From Nematopogon swammerdamellus (lineage: Eukaryota; Arthropoda; Insecta; Lepidoptera; Adelidae): a DNA stretch of 64,000 bases. Below, piece after piece: positions 23,697 to 34,734 of this stretch. Within the stretch, counting starts at the first letter, position 1. Each line of letters opens with the position of its first letter. The stretch covers positions 20,553,395 through 20,617,394 of the forward strand of contig OX336345.1 of the NCBI GenBank assembly GCA_946902875.1, in the 5' to 3' direction. Both the position numbers and the translations under genes were made by a program. A model generated the notes under the pieces. The model had not been told where the DNA came from, did no database searches, and saw nothing but the letters and a program-made list of their open reading frames with translations.

Positions 23697-23880
23697 AGTG
23701 ACATATGGCGCTTAGCCACCCTTAAAGTGTCTAACGACACCCGTGAGCATCGTCGTATGGGGGTTGCGAATGCCATGCCGGCGTGACAGGTGCCCCTTCA
23801 CGCCCCTCTTAAAGGACCCGCGACTGTACTTGCGTGTAGAGATGCAATCCCTGCCCAGTGCGCGTGCGTGCGGAGGTGAA
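23697..23880 (-). mobile_element. LINE 3' end with internal deletion
   Basis: The jockey-like tail, minus strand, lacks the LWNALPAHIF segment between AGTCGCGGGTCC and the GCAGGGATTGCATC region, so it jumps within the RT tail. Confidence 0.7.
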
Positions 23881-24227
23881 AATGTAAAAATTAAATGTAA
23901 ATTTTAATAACCTTTTTCCTAGCTGACGTCAAGGTGGATCGAAGAAAAGGTCGACGTTATACTAAATACCTCGAAACGAAAAGGCCACTGAAGAGGAATT
24001 CCTTTGCGAAGTTAAAAACTTTTCGGTTTTATAAAATGTTATAGAAGAAGAAGGACCACTCGTTACGGACTTGGCGGAGAGGAGGTATCGTCGGCCCGCG
24101 GCCCGAGGCGCCAAATCGTCTTTGTCATGCAAATCTCATTCATTACCTGTCCACATTCCGACTTCGGAATATATCTTGGGAATTTCAGCTGCCACTGACG
24201 CAGAAGAGTTTAGATAGAAGATGTATA
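23880..24227. other. Unassigned sequence
   Basis: No repeat or gene recognised. Confidence 0.35.
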
Positions 24228-24596
24228 GGGGCCATCCGTATATTACGTCATTTCAAATTAAGGGGGGGGGGGGGGGGGGGGGGGGGTCATCTGGTCTCCG
24301 GATGACGGTGATATGACGAAGTACCCCCTATTTCGTCATATCACCGTCTTTCGGAGACCAGATGTTATTATGTGGCTAGTCACTAAGTACTTGTAAAAAT
24401 ATGTCTAAAAAATACCCTGCAAAGTTTCTTGTCGGTTCTTCTTCGTGGGTGTAATCGAACCGGATAGAACAAATTATGACAAGTTCGAGAGCAGCCTAAC
24501 TGCCATAATATGAATGATCAATAAACAATACAATACAAAGATACCCGGGGGGGGGGGGGGGGGGGGGGCAATAATGACGTAATATACGGATGGCCC
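24228..24596. mobile_element. MITE with terminal repeats and poly-G tracts
   Basis: Inverted ends GGGCCATCCGTATATTACGT / ACGTAATATACGGATGGCCC. Just inside each end is a pure G run (25 G at 24262-24286; 22 G at 24547-24568). An inner hairpin spans 24287-24366 (CTGGTCTCCGGATGACGG arm). A LINE-like 3' tail lies at 24400-24540. Confidence 0.8.
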
Positions 24597-24619
24597 TTAA
24601 CTTAAATAAATTAAATTAA

Positions 24620-24683
24620 ATTAGGAGGAGGGGGGGGGGGGGGGGGTATCTAGTCTCCGGATGATGGTGATATGAGGATAGGA

Positions 24684-24716
<33 letters not shown>

Positions 24717-25335
24717 TTGTCAAAATTGACGTTATTGTTTCAAATAAGGACGACCCCAAAATGTTACATAACCTTCTGTGCTCGCGACTTCGTTCGCGTA
24801 GACTACAGTTTATGCTCGTTGGAGCTATTTAACGCGATCCCGCCGACCCCTTTCCAACTCCGCAAAACGCGCACTGGGCAGGGATTGCATCATTATACGC
24901 TGGACTCACCACGGATGCGTGCCAATCGATTCTGCAGAGCGTTCCTCCACAGAACTGGTAAACTCTGGAAAGCTCCCTTTGCCCACATATTTGCCCCCAA
25001 GCGAGCCCCCAAGTATAGTCTCGGGTCCTTCAAGAGAGGCGTGAATAGGCACCTGTCAGGCCGGCATGACATTCGCAACCGTACGACCGAATGTCCATGT
25101 GCGTCGTTAGACACCTTATGGTCGGCTCGGCGCCACATGTCGCGCTTTCTATAAAAAAAAGCATTGTTTTGACTACCTGTGTATGGAATAATATTTCCGG
25201 AATAAAAATTAGGTAAGTAATGGGAATGACATCTGTTTTGCGAGAGGGGGGGGATATAATGATGGGGCGAGGGGGGGGGGGGGGGGGGGGGGGGTGTCGA
25301 CAAAAATCGATGACGTAATGTATGGACGACCCCAT
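24620..25335. mobile_element. Related poly-G element(s) with nested LINE
   Basis: G runs of 17 (24630-24646), 29 (24687-24715) and 24 (25271-25294). The ends AAGGACGACCCC (24749) and ATGACGTAATGTATGGACGA (25309) resemble the previous MITE. A LINE 3' end (24815-25157) lies between. Confidence 0.65.
24815..25157 (+). mobile_element. LINE 3' fragment
   Basis: Encodes LFNAIPPTPFQLRKTRTGQG, MRANRFCRAFLHRTGKLWKA and LGSFKRGVNRHLSGRHDIRN, with a short duplication (FAPKRAPKYSL). Ends in CATGTCGCGCTTTCTATAAA. Confidence 0.8.
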
Positions 25336-25637
25336 AACGATTTTTAATATCAATATTTCAAGGTGCGCTAGGCAAAGTCTCATCTCGGCTATCGAAATAA
25401 TTCTTGTTTATTTTCGTACGTTCGCGACGTCTTCTTCGTTCCATTTCGCAGTACGTATTGATGAACGTAAAGTAAAAGATATTCGCGTGAGTGGAACGAA
25501 ATAATATGTTTCGTCAGTTATTTTTCTAAAACGTTATTCTTTCGGTACGTGTAGGTATCTACACCTGTTCGTAGTTTCAATAAAATCAGATTTATCGGTA
25601 GGTACGATACACGCCTCTGCCGTCGGTCGTGTATTTG
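25336..25637. other. Unassigned sequence
   Basis: No recognised repeat or coding signal. Confidence 0.35.
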
Positions 25638-25865
25638 CTTCGGGTGGCCGAGTGGTCCGGGCATATCGTCGTCGGCTTCTCGTGCGAGAGGTTGGAGGTT
25701 CGAATCCGGTGGCCGTTTACCTATGAGTTTTTCCTAACGAAAAACATTTCCGTGCATACCTCACTTCACCTGTTGATTCACCGTTCGTAACCGGTGTAAC
25801 ACTATAGGTCCCTTCCCTTGCCCCTTACTAGGTGGTGGCTCAAATTATAACTGACTTATGTAATC
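25638..25865 (+). mobile_element. SINE family B
   Basis: Box A GGGTGGCCGAGTGGTCCGGG, box B GGAGGTTCGAATCC, then ACGAAAAACATTTCCGTGCA and the body to CTAGGTGGTGGCTCAAATT. A further minus-strand B scrap is at 26310-26390. Confidence 0.8.
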
Positions 25866-26470
25866 GACCCACGACGTACTGGATGTCTGAAATCCAAAGC
25901 CCATACCGGAGAGTTTTCGTGTTTCCATATCCCGTACGGAAGCCTATTATTATTGTTGGCTATACTGAACTATTAGGAGAACATAACGCAGCTTATCTGT
26001 GATTTAGGATAGGGATATTGACAATTCTATTGATGCTATTGTACCATGTTTTAAAAATTACATTGACAAGTTTATTAACGCTAATTTAAGTAGATAGTAG
26101 TAGTATTAGGTACGTGCAGTAGTAGTCTATAAGCATAAGATAGCTTGTTTTTGTCTTTTATCTCGTTCTGCACAGCCCTTGTCATTGTTTGTCATTGTTT
26201 CCATTGTGTTTAATTGTTTTTCATTGTTGTTACATTTCGAAAGATAACGAATTCAAGTGCAAAATTTATTTGCCTACGAATGATAATAAAAAAACCTATA
26301 AAAACCTAACCTATAACACAGCTGAGGCTGCTATGCAGTATGCATCTCGGTAGTACAAACCCAGTCGACTGTAATTTGAGTAACCCAAGTGTGTGTAAAT
26401 TCAATCAGAAAAAAATCATTAATGTGTGATAGATAATGTATGATAATGTAGGTACGTACAATTGAATAAA
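25866..26470. other. AT-rich sequence with repeat scraps
   Basis: A MINE end scrap (CCCGTACGGAAGCCTATTAT, about 25930) and a B scrap (26310-26390); the rest is unassigned. Confidence 0.4.
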
Positions 26471-26905
26471 TTTCTATTCTATTCCATTCCATTCGATTCG
26501 ATTCGATTCGATTCGATTCGATTCGATTCTATTCGATTCGATTCGATTCGATTCGATTCGATTCGATTCGATTCGATTCGATTCGATTCTATTCGATTCG
26601 ATTCGATTCGATTCGATTCGATTCGATTCGATTCGATTCGATTCGATTCGGTTCGAATCGAATCGAATCGAATGGAATATATATTCCATTCCATTCCATT
26701 CCATTCTATTCTATTCTATTCTATTCTATTCTATTCTATTCTATTCTATTCTATTCTATTCTATTCTATTCTATTCTATTCTATTCTATTCTATTCTATT
26801 CTATTCTATTCTATTCTATTCTATTCTATTCTATTCTATTCTATTCTATTCTATTCTATTCTATTCTATTCTATTCTATTCTATTCTATTCTATTCCATT
26901 CTCTC
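26471..26905. repeat. Pentanucleotide satellite ATTCG then ATTCT
   Basis: 26480-26650 is (ATTCG)n with rare ATTCT. 26650-26690 is a short inverted junction (GAATCGAATCGAATGG / ATATATTCCATTCC). 26695-26900 is (ATTCT)n. Any ORF here is an artefact of the repeat. Confidence 0.97.
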
Positions 26906-27257
26906 AGAAAGTGCGGTATTTTACTTTCGTGCAATAGTCCGGTCTTTCATATCGCAGAAAAAGTTCAACACTCTGGCGCTGAGTAGGAATATTGCACTCG
27001 TGATAAGCGTCGGTTGTGATAAGGGTGCGGGGGAGGCGGCGGCGGCGGCGCGACGGAAGAGCTTTAGGGCCGAAACCAATCTAGATAATATGAAGCATGC
27101 CGATTTCGCATTGTCGGGAGGTTTCCACACATCACATTCACACGTAATCCCATTTCAAACACTTCACTGTGAGTTATCAGATTGACGAGGGCGTAAGCTG
27201 TCCGTGCGTTTTCAATTATTATAAATCGTAGATCTCAATATGTACGATTGTATGTAC
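26906..27257. other. Unassigned, with short GGC run
   Basis: Includes GGAGGCGGCGGCGGCGGCGC (about 27030-27050). No gene recognised. Confidence 0.35.
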
Positions 27258-27595
27258 GACTGTCAGCCACGGTTGATCAGTGGTGCGATCGGTCGACTAT
27301 CGACTGACCGTTGTAGGCTGACCGTGGTTCGCATTCTACGTAAAACTGTAGGTCCCTTCCCTTCTTACCTCTCTAGGTCATAGGGTTTAACACCGCCCGG
27401 GATGGTATCACCGCACTGAATGAAAGATCGGTTAAAACGGCTATGTAAATAGTTCGTGTCCTCCGTTTGGTTCAGTGTAGCCGGCACGACCGAAGGGAAG
27501 CAATGACACTGCACTTAGTTCAACAAGGTGTTATGGGGTGACATCACGGATGTTGTGGGTGATGTAGCCAACCGTGTCAGTTTCCATAAAAAATA
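27258..27595 (+). mobile_element. SINE family A
   Basis: The head GTCAGCCACGGTTGATCAGT starts it; the box C region is deleted (CGACTGACCGTTGTAGGCTG). Then GGTTCGCATTCTACG, body and TTTCCATAAAAAA tail. Confidence 0.8.
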
Positions 27596-27674
27596 AAACT
27601 AAATACATTTTGCACTTGAATTCGTCATCTTCTGAATGGCAACTATAGTATAGCAACAACAATGACAAACAATA

Positions 27675-28250
27675 AAAAAGAATCTGCCAAGTGCGAGTTT
27701 TACTCGCGCACGGAGGTTTCTGTATGTTTCCGCTATCAATAATATCCGCCTATCTGCTCAGGTGGCATGGTCTTCGAATTTTAATTTCGAAGATATGTAG
27801 GACGATCGGAGAGAAGCCTCAATGAGGTCGATGGCAATTAACGGTGGGAAAATGACAGCACTTCAATGAGGTCATTGGCAATTGAGCGGCTATCTTTTGT
27901 CTTTCAACAATGCAATGTATAAAAGCCTGTGGCGCCATCTATTATTCAGTAGTGTGACTAATCGTTTTTTCGGACGTGTGTTGTATGGGAGCCCCCCTTA
28001 ATTTTTAACATTTTCTTTTTTTTGTTATTTGTTGTTATATCCGCCATAGTAACACATATTCTGTGAAAATTTCAACGGGCTACCTATTACGGTTCAAGAG
28101 ATACAGCCCTCGGACAGACGGACGGACAGACGGACGGACGGACGGACGGACGGACGGACGGACGGACGGACGGACGGACGGACGGACGGACGGACGGACG
28201 GACGGCGTAGGCTTAGTAATAGGCTTCCATACGGGATACGGAAACCTAAT
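27675..28250 (+). mobile_element. MINE-like repeat with (GACG)n
   Basis: CTGCCAAGTGCGAGTTTTAC to GGCTTCCATACGGGATACGG. About 22 GGAC units at 28117-28203. It contains the GCGCCATCTATTATTCAGTA variant block. Confidence 0.8.
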
Positions 28251-28494
28251 AACAACAGGTACTTATGCTAATACCTATAAAAGCTGTAGGTATTCACATG
28301 GAAAGCAGTTCAAAACTAAGTTTCCTGAGAGCCGCCGCTTCACTCCTCTACATTTACCATATTAGCGAAACTGCAGAGTCCCGTGAGAAGCAGGGTTGCC
28401 AAAAAGTGTATCGTTTTAATTCGCCTTGAATTATATTTTTTAGATTACTCTAAAGAGAACAGACATTCTTTATTTACCAGAACTCTGACGAAAT

Positions 28495-29475
28495 AAAAAA
28501 AACCGGCCAAGTGCGAGTCGGACTCGCGCACCGAGGTTTCCGCACCCGGTTTATGACGTAACAGTTATAGTAAAACAAAAAGTCCTACCCATAAATATTA
28601 AAAATAAAATGACAATAAAATAAATAAATACACCTATAAATAAAAAAACTACTTTTAAGGGAAACCCCCGAAGAGAAACGTCATAAGAGCACCTCGCCGA
28701 CAGCAACGGTATAATGTTTTTAAATTGATTTAAAATGTGTTCGTTTTTTTGCCAACCCTGATACTCACTCACGGTGCCCAGCGCAAACTTTCCTCTACTC
28801 GATTCGCATTCAAATTTTATGCAAATCGACGCAATTGCACCGGTCACCAACTGGTCACCTACCACTGGCTCGCCTGATTGCAGCGACCAAGACTTCATAA
28901 TGACTGAAATTTAAATTGTTAACCCTATACGAGTACACCTCTTTTTATGCATTACAAGTAATATCGGTCTTTGAGACCGCTATTTGAGAAAACGCTTATA
29001 AAACTTTATCAGTCAAAAGTCATTTATTTGGCATACGTTTCAAGATACCAGTTCCTTAGGGGCTATGAGAACACATATTTTTTATGTATTAATTTTTATT
29101 TCAAACGTAAAAAATAAATATACACAAAAATTAAATATCATTGATAAATAGAACTTTTGAGTGCTATAGTGTGAAAATTAGAGTCATAATATACATTGGG
29201 CACATTTTGTCTGCGTGATATATCTGAATGCAATATAATATATTGATATCATACATAACGAGGTGTGCTCAATGGGTAAAAAAAATGCTGTCAAGTGCGA
29301 GTCGAATTCGCGTGGAGAGGGTTTCGTACCATTCCGTTTTCCGTGAGAACTTTAAGACATAGGATTTTCGTTAAAATTTTCCTGTAAACTATAAGAGATA
29401 GAATATTTAGAGAGAGAAGTTTCTACGGGCGACCGACGATGACCGGTGACCGATCGTGTAACGTACGTAATTTTT
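28495..29475. other. MINE head scrap and mostly unassigned sequence
   Basis: 28495-28552 is ACCGGCCAAGTGCGAGTCGG. Minus-strand ORF 28551-28898 has no recognised product. A second head-like scrap (GTCAAGTGCGAGTCGAATTC) lies at 29290. The rest is AT-rich. Confidence 0.4.
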
Positions 29476-29479
29476 TTTT

Positions 29480-29875
29480 ATGTAATCCGGTATGGGTGGC
29501 TGAATCGGAGTGGCCAAAGCGCATGCTCTGACCAGCCAATATCACCTCCGAGAAGGTAGGTGCCTTACCGGAGACTTCCCTGAATTGCTGGCTATACTGG
29601 ACTAGAGGAGAACACAGCCGAGGCTGCTATGCGGCCATATTACATCCAGTACGGTGGTGCCAACCCAGTCGGCTACAATTTGAGCCTACCACCTAGTAGG
29701 GGGCAAGGGAAGGGACCTACAGTTTTCCACCGGTTCCGAACGGTGAAGCAGCAGGTGCAGGTATTGTACGTAAATTTTTCGTCAGAAAAAACTCATTGGT
29801 ACACGCCGACCGGATTCGAACCTCGGACCTCTCGCATGAGAAGCCGATGCCCAAACCACTCGGGCACCCGCCGCT
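29480..29875 (-). mobile_element. SINE family B, full length
   Basis: Minus strand from GCGGCGGGTGCCCGAGTGGT (box A) and CGAGGTTCGAATCC (box B) through the body to CACCCATACCGGATTACAT and A-tail. It is a reference copy for family B. Confidence 0.88.
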
Positions 29876-30089
29876 TATTTACGCTGCCGTCAATATTTGA
29901 ATATCTTTATAACTCGAGAACCACTTTATCGATTAACATACAGTTTTCACTGTTAAATTCAGTTACTTCTTAAGATGGCTCTTGGCTATAAAGCATACAC
30001 GCTACAACTTCTCCTTTCCTTACCGAAGTAAATGCAATTTATATTACATAAGTACATATCTTTACTCCCCTTCTCTTACTCTCCTGTCA

Positions 30090-30400
30090 TACAGTTGATT
30101 GTGTTGCACAACGGTACCACCGATTAATGTACATATACTATGTAAGTTTATTATATACATATCTATGCTTATTAAAGTATCTATGTAGTATTCGTACGTA
30201 GTTTATCATACATATTTCTATAATCTAACACATTGTCACAAATTATTCTTGTTCGCCTGCATGTACTTCTCCCACATCCCAAAGGTTAGTTAGAATAGAA
30301 TGCCTCGCGGCATTAAGCTCGCCTGTTGTACCTAATTTTGATAAATTGGTGTTCAATAAAGAATATATACATACATACATACATACATACATCTAAGAAG
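30090..30400 (+). mobile_element. LINE 3' tail with (ACAT)n
   Basis: AATGCCTCGCGGCATTAAGC, TTGGTGTTCAATAAAGAATA and a (CATA)n end at 30365-30390. The minus-strand relative at 57480-57780 has TTTAATGCCTTACGGCATTC. Confidence 0.6.
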
Positions 30401-30414
30401 TTATTCAAATTGAA

Positions 30415-31070
30415 TTATTTTGGACTTTTTAAAGCTTTAAAAAAATTCATTCAAATCGGTCTACTTTTTTAAAATAATATTTTTTTGGATTATTTAATTA
30501 CTTGATTACTTGATTACTAACATAGCTAAGAACCTTCCCGGTTAAATCAGTTTTCTTACAAAATGAAACCGCATCCAAATCGGTCCATCTGTCTGGAAGC
30601 TACGATGCCACAGACAGACACACAGACAGATAGATATACGGAGGCGTTAAGAGGCCTCCTTCCTAAATCTACCCTATCTTTCTAACATTGACCGTTTCTC
30701 ATACATTTTATTTTATTATGAAGAAATTATACAACTTATAAAAAAATTCTGTGGGAGAAACATGCATGATAAAATTATATTAATGTTTTTCAATAAAAAA
30801 ATTTGGTACTCCACGTAAAATAATTGAAAAAAAAACTAAAAGTTTATAAAGTTTTTGTTTTTGTTTTAATTATTATATATGGAGTACCAAATATTTTTAT
30901 CGAAAAACATTAATAATTTTATCATGCCTGTTTCTCCCATAGGATTTTTTTTATAAGTTGTATAATTTCTTCATAATAAAATAAAACGCGCGTTGTTAGA
31001 GTGAGAGGCACAATTTACGGAGGTGGCCCCTTAAACTTATAACACCACTCCTTTTGCGTCAGGGGTTAAA
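30415..31070 (-). mobile_element. Family D repeat with nested palindromic MITE
   Basis: D words (AAATCGGTCCATCTGTCTGG, CTACGATGCCACAGACAGAC, TTATAACACCACTCC) flank an inverted repeat at 30712-30985, whose arms ATTTTATTATGAAGAAATTA / TAATTTCTTCATAATAAAAT mirror for about 115 bp. Confidence 0.75.
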
Positions 31071-31384
31071 ATCAGAAGAAGTTTACATAAATACGTCTAC
31101 GCTCCATGTTCAACTACGACATAGGTACCTGAGTCCCGACGCGACGGTGTTGAATAATCCCAGGAGCGATTCCGACCACCGCGCGGCTCCAGTCTCCGCA
31201 CCGAAAAAGGCCCTCCGAACTTGTGAAATAAAGTTTTATACTAGAGTTAAACTGATAAGATAGGGATGTTAATTACACGGCTATTTCACACGTTATTTCG
31301 CGCCGCGGCGGGTGTTCCCTCACGCGCGAAATTTGTTTACCACTCTTAGATTTTTTTTAATAAGCGTTTGATGTATCGTGATTT
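31071..31384. other. Unassigned sequence
   Basis: No repeat or gene recognised. Confidence 0.35.
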
Positions 31385-31700
31385 GGTACGGCTCACAGAG
31401 CATCAAATACCTACCGCCCGCGCCCCCTACTAGAGGCGCCCTAAGCGATGATATTTGAAACCCAATAACCGTACGCTGAGCTGCTAGCGCTTCGTATGTG
31501 TGTGTGTGTGCTAGTATCGACACTACACACAAAGAGGAGCAAGTTAGGCACACGCACAAAACAAATGCACACGCACAACACACATATGTAAGTCATAGGC
31601 CACGCCCACAGGCTTCAACGGCCTTGTAGAGAAATCGCGCTCACGGCGCCTCTAGTAGGGGCGGGCGCGCGCATTTAATGCTCTGTGGTACGGCTGAAGC
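31385..31700. mobile_element. MITE with GC-rich ends
   Basis: Arms ACAGAGCATCAAATACCTAC + CCCCCTACTAGAGGCGCC (31395-31441) and GGCGCCTCTAGTAGGGGCGG ... TTAATGCTCTGTGG (31648-31690) are inverted. A short (GT)n sits at 31497-31510. Confidence 0.65.
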
Positions 31701-31771
31701 CGCCGACTGATTGTGACGTCACGCGGATGCGATGTGTCAATCTACATAGATCAAATCAAACACTAGATAAT

Positions 31772-32152
31772 CGGCGGGTGGCCGAGTGGTTTGGGCATCG
31801 GCTTCTCACGCGAGGGGTCCGAGGTTCGAATCCGGTCGGCGTGTACGAATGAGTTTTTTTCTGACGAAAAAATTTACGTGCATGCCTACACCTGCTGCTT
31901 CACCGTTCGGAACCGGTGTAACACTGTAGGTCCCTTCCCTTGCCCCTTACTAGGTGGTAGGCTCCAAATTGTAGCCGACTGGGTTGCTACCACCGTACTG
32001 GATTGGTTGTGTTCTCCTCTAGTCCAGTATAGCAAGCAATCCAGGGAAGTCTCTGGTATGGTACCTAACTTCTCGGAGGTGATATTGGCTAGTCAGAGCA
32101 TGTACTGTGACCCCTCTAACTCAGCCACCCATACCGGATTACATAAAAAAAA
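31772..32152 (+). mobile_element. SINE family B, full length
   Basis: Head CGGCGGGTGGCCGAGTGGTT and GAGGTTCGAATCCGGTCGGC, body TAGGTGGTAGGCTCCAAATT, AGTCCAGTATAGCAAGCAAT, tail CACCCATACCGGATTACAT + A9. Confidence 0.9.
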
Positions 32153-32213
32153 ATCAAAACATACTTTATTTTACACAATAAAACATGGAACACAATAGGC
32201 GGGTTCTCATTCA

Positions 32214-32540
32214 CTGCAATATATAGAGAAGACACTTCGATAGAGAAGACACTTCGATAGAGTCTCATTTAGATAGAGAAGACACTTCGATAGAGAAGAC
32301 ACTTCGATAAAGTCTCATTTAGATAGAGAAGACACTTCGATAGAGAAGACACTTCGATAGAGTCTCATTTAGATAGAGAAGACACTTCGATAGAGAAGGC
32401 ACTACGATAGAGTCTCATTTAGATAGAGAAGACACTTCGATAGAGTCTCATTTAGATAGAGAAGACACTTCGATAGAGCCTCATTTAGATAGAGAAGACA
32501 CTTCGATAGATAAGACACTTCGATAGAGAAGACTTATCGA
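32214..32540. repeat. VNTR with higher-order structure
   Basis: Two unit types, ATAGAGAAGACACTTCG (17 bp) and ATAGAGTCTCATTTAG (16 bp), alternate mostly as A-A-B with a 50-bp period, decaying to A-B and A-A-A at the right end. Confidence 0.95.
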
Positions 32541-33160
32541 GTTTCGGATTTAAGCTGTCGTTAGTTAACGGGTTTACAGAAATATTTAAGTCTCTGTTGG
32601 CGCAAACAGCGCTAAGTCACAGGGCAAGAATGATATTTGAAAATAATTCTGCGGGCGCCATGGACCTGCTATTTCAAATATCAAGTTGTCTGTTATCGCC
32701 TAAATGTCTACAGTTATTTTCCAAAACACAAATCTAGATATTGTCTACCACCTTTGTCTATGCAAAATATGTCTAACAAACATTTAATTCAAATTTCATA
32801 TTCTCGCTTAGTTGATCACAATGTACCATATTGACATTCGACATCGGCGGAAACGAAATTTTCAAGCCCAACTTGCCTCGGAAATAACAAAATCGACTAA
32901 CAGAAATTCTCTACATCAGTTGAGTTGTTATCAGCACGCACCTGTCATGAGTGGGTGCCATGGCAGGGGGGGTCGGCGGCGATTGTTCAAAGCAGATTCC
33001 GTCCCCGGCTGCAAATATTTCTACAAAGCAATTTCCCTATGACTAAAGCTCGGGACACGCTCTGTGTCTGACTGGAGCAAATTAAATGTTGTTTTATGTA
33101 ATTTTCGAAGTTACGAAGTGCGTAGTACACCTACGTCACCTACCCACAAGCCGATTGTGT
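32541..33160. other. Unassigned sequence
   Basis: About 620 bp with no repeat family recognised; two short plus-strand ORFs (32637, 32812) lack motifs. Confidence 0.35.
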
Positions 33161-33161
33161 A

Positions 33162-33608
33162 TTAGCTTTTTGCCGCGGCTTCGCTCGCGGTAGACTCGAT
33201 TTAATAGCAAATCCGATTTTTTTTTATGAATACCTACACGGTTGGCTACATCACCTACAACATCCGTGATGTCAGCCCATAACACCGGGCGAACTAGGTG
33301 CCATGTCAGTGCTTCCCTTCGATCGTGCCGGCTACACTGAGCTGGACGGAAAACACAAACTATTTCCATAGCCGTTTCGACCGACGTTTAATTCAGTGCG
33401 GTGGTACCAACAAGGTCGGGTTGAACCCTACCACCGAGTAAGTTAGGAAGGGAAGGGAAAGGGACCTACAGTTTTACGTGGAATCCGAAGCACGGTCAGC
33501 CTCCCAACGGTCGAGCGGTCACCCATCCTAGTACTGACCGCGCCCAGCGTTGCTTAACAATCAATAGCAACAGTCGACTGTCTGCACCGCTGAGCTTCGA
33601 GGCTGACA
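33162..33608 (-). mobile_element. Helitron-like end and SINE family A with full 5S-like head
   Basis: 33162-33200 is a minus-strand Helitron-like end (CCGCGAGCGAAGCCGCGGCA). 33215-33608 is the most complete A copy. On the minus strand it reads GTCAGCCTCGAAGCTCAGCG, GTTAAGCAACGCTGGGCGCG, AGTACTAGGATGGGTGACC, GGGAGGCTGACC, CTTCGGATTCCACG, body and tail. The 5S-type A box, intermediate element and C box are all in order. Confidence 0.9.
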
Positions 33609-33754
33609 AACGATTGACAAATGATTTAACGTAACGTGAACGTAAATATTATAATAAAATCTCACTCTCTCTCCCGTCCGTACTATACTTTCTTTGATAC
33701 AGCTCAGCCCTAAGGCTATTTAGCGTGATGGTATATATCCTATAGTGAGCCTCA

Positions 33755-34015
33755 AGCTAAACGAAACGTCGTTCCAAATGGCTATGTAAATAGTTCGTGT
33801 TTTCCTTCCAAATCAGTGTAGCCGACATGAAATGAATTGGAGGCGCTGACATGGCACCGGTCTTGTGGGCCGGCATCACGGATGTCGTAGGTGATGTAGC
33901 CAACAGTGTCAGTTTCCTTAAAAAAACACACTAAACCATTAGAACCGACCAATTATTTGGTGGTATGGAACCCACGGTTCGCGAGTCTAACTCGCACTTG
34001 GCCGGTTTTTTACTT
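33755..34015 (+). mobile_element. SINE family A (truncated) and MINE scrap
   Basis: 33755-33925 has AAACGTCGTTCCAAATGGCT to GTGTCAGTTTCCTT + A-tail. 33945-34015 is a minus-strand MINE head (CTAACTCGCACTTGGCCGG). Confidence 0.65.
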
Positions 34016-34239
34016 TCCACAAATGACTCGGTAACATTTTGCAAGGTCACTTCAACATAAAATTGATCTGCCGATCCCGTTCAACAGAAAGGACATCCCG
34101 CGAGCGATGTTAGTACCTACGGCGAGAGACACAACAATGGAAGTTACCTTTTGTCCAGCGAGATATTTTCTTCTTGAGTTACTAGCGCAGATGTTAGGTC
34201 GAAAATCGGTTCGATAGTTTTGTAATGTTTTACTCAGTC

Positions 34240-34734
34240 TTTTTACAGTTCCGTATAGTATGAAAAGAGGAAAAAAACGGAACCCTTATAGGATCACTCT
34301 CGTGTCTGTCTGTCTGTCTGTCCGTCTGTCACTGCTTATTTTCTCCGAATCTACCTACTGGACGAAAAATGGAAGTTATCAGTACTGATACATATCTGCT
34401 CCAGTGCCGGACTTGTACTATTCATACTATTGGACTTGTATAGGCCACTTGACTTTCGCCGCCCGCGCAAAACACAAATAACATAGGAGTATTACTAAGT
34501 CGCAATGGGGACTGAAAGCCAATTGATATTTAGCATTTAATAGACCGAAAACTCTATCCACAAATGACTTGCTTGAATACTGTGTTCAACTTAACGGCTT
34601 ACACAAACATACCTACCAAAGCGTAAGTGTTAATTGTAATAATCTTTAACGCCTTCGGAAATCTGCCGCCCCCTGAAGTTTGCCGCCCCTAGGCCGCGGC
34701 CCATACGGCCTAATGGGAAATCCAGGACTGACCT
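34240..34734 (-). mobile_element. Repeat family E and unassigned flank
   Basis: 34240-34390 is the minus-strand E repeat (AACCCTTATAGGATCACTCT, GTGTCTGTCTGTCTG). 34390-34734 has no recognised repeat. Confidence 0.5.

Noticed and set aside
26462..26986. 174-aa ORF of RFDSI / FYSIL repeats
   Set aside because: Pure translation of pentanucleotide repeats.
31772..31845. A tRNA gene
   Set aside because: Boxes A and B are present, but it is followed by the SINE B body and A-tail, and it recurs many times; no clean acceptor stem.
32214..32540. CRISPR-like array
   Set aside because: Units are contiguous with no unique spacers, in a eukaryotic genome; it is a VNTR.
33480..33608. A 5S rRNA gene
   Set aside because: Only the internal promoter half matches; the rest is SINE body and tail, and similar heads occur at many loci.
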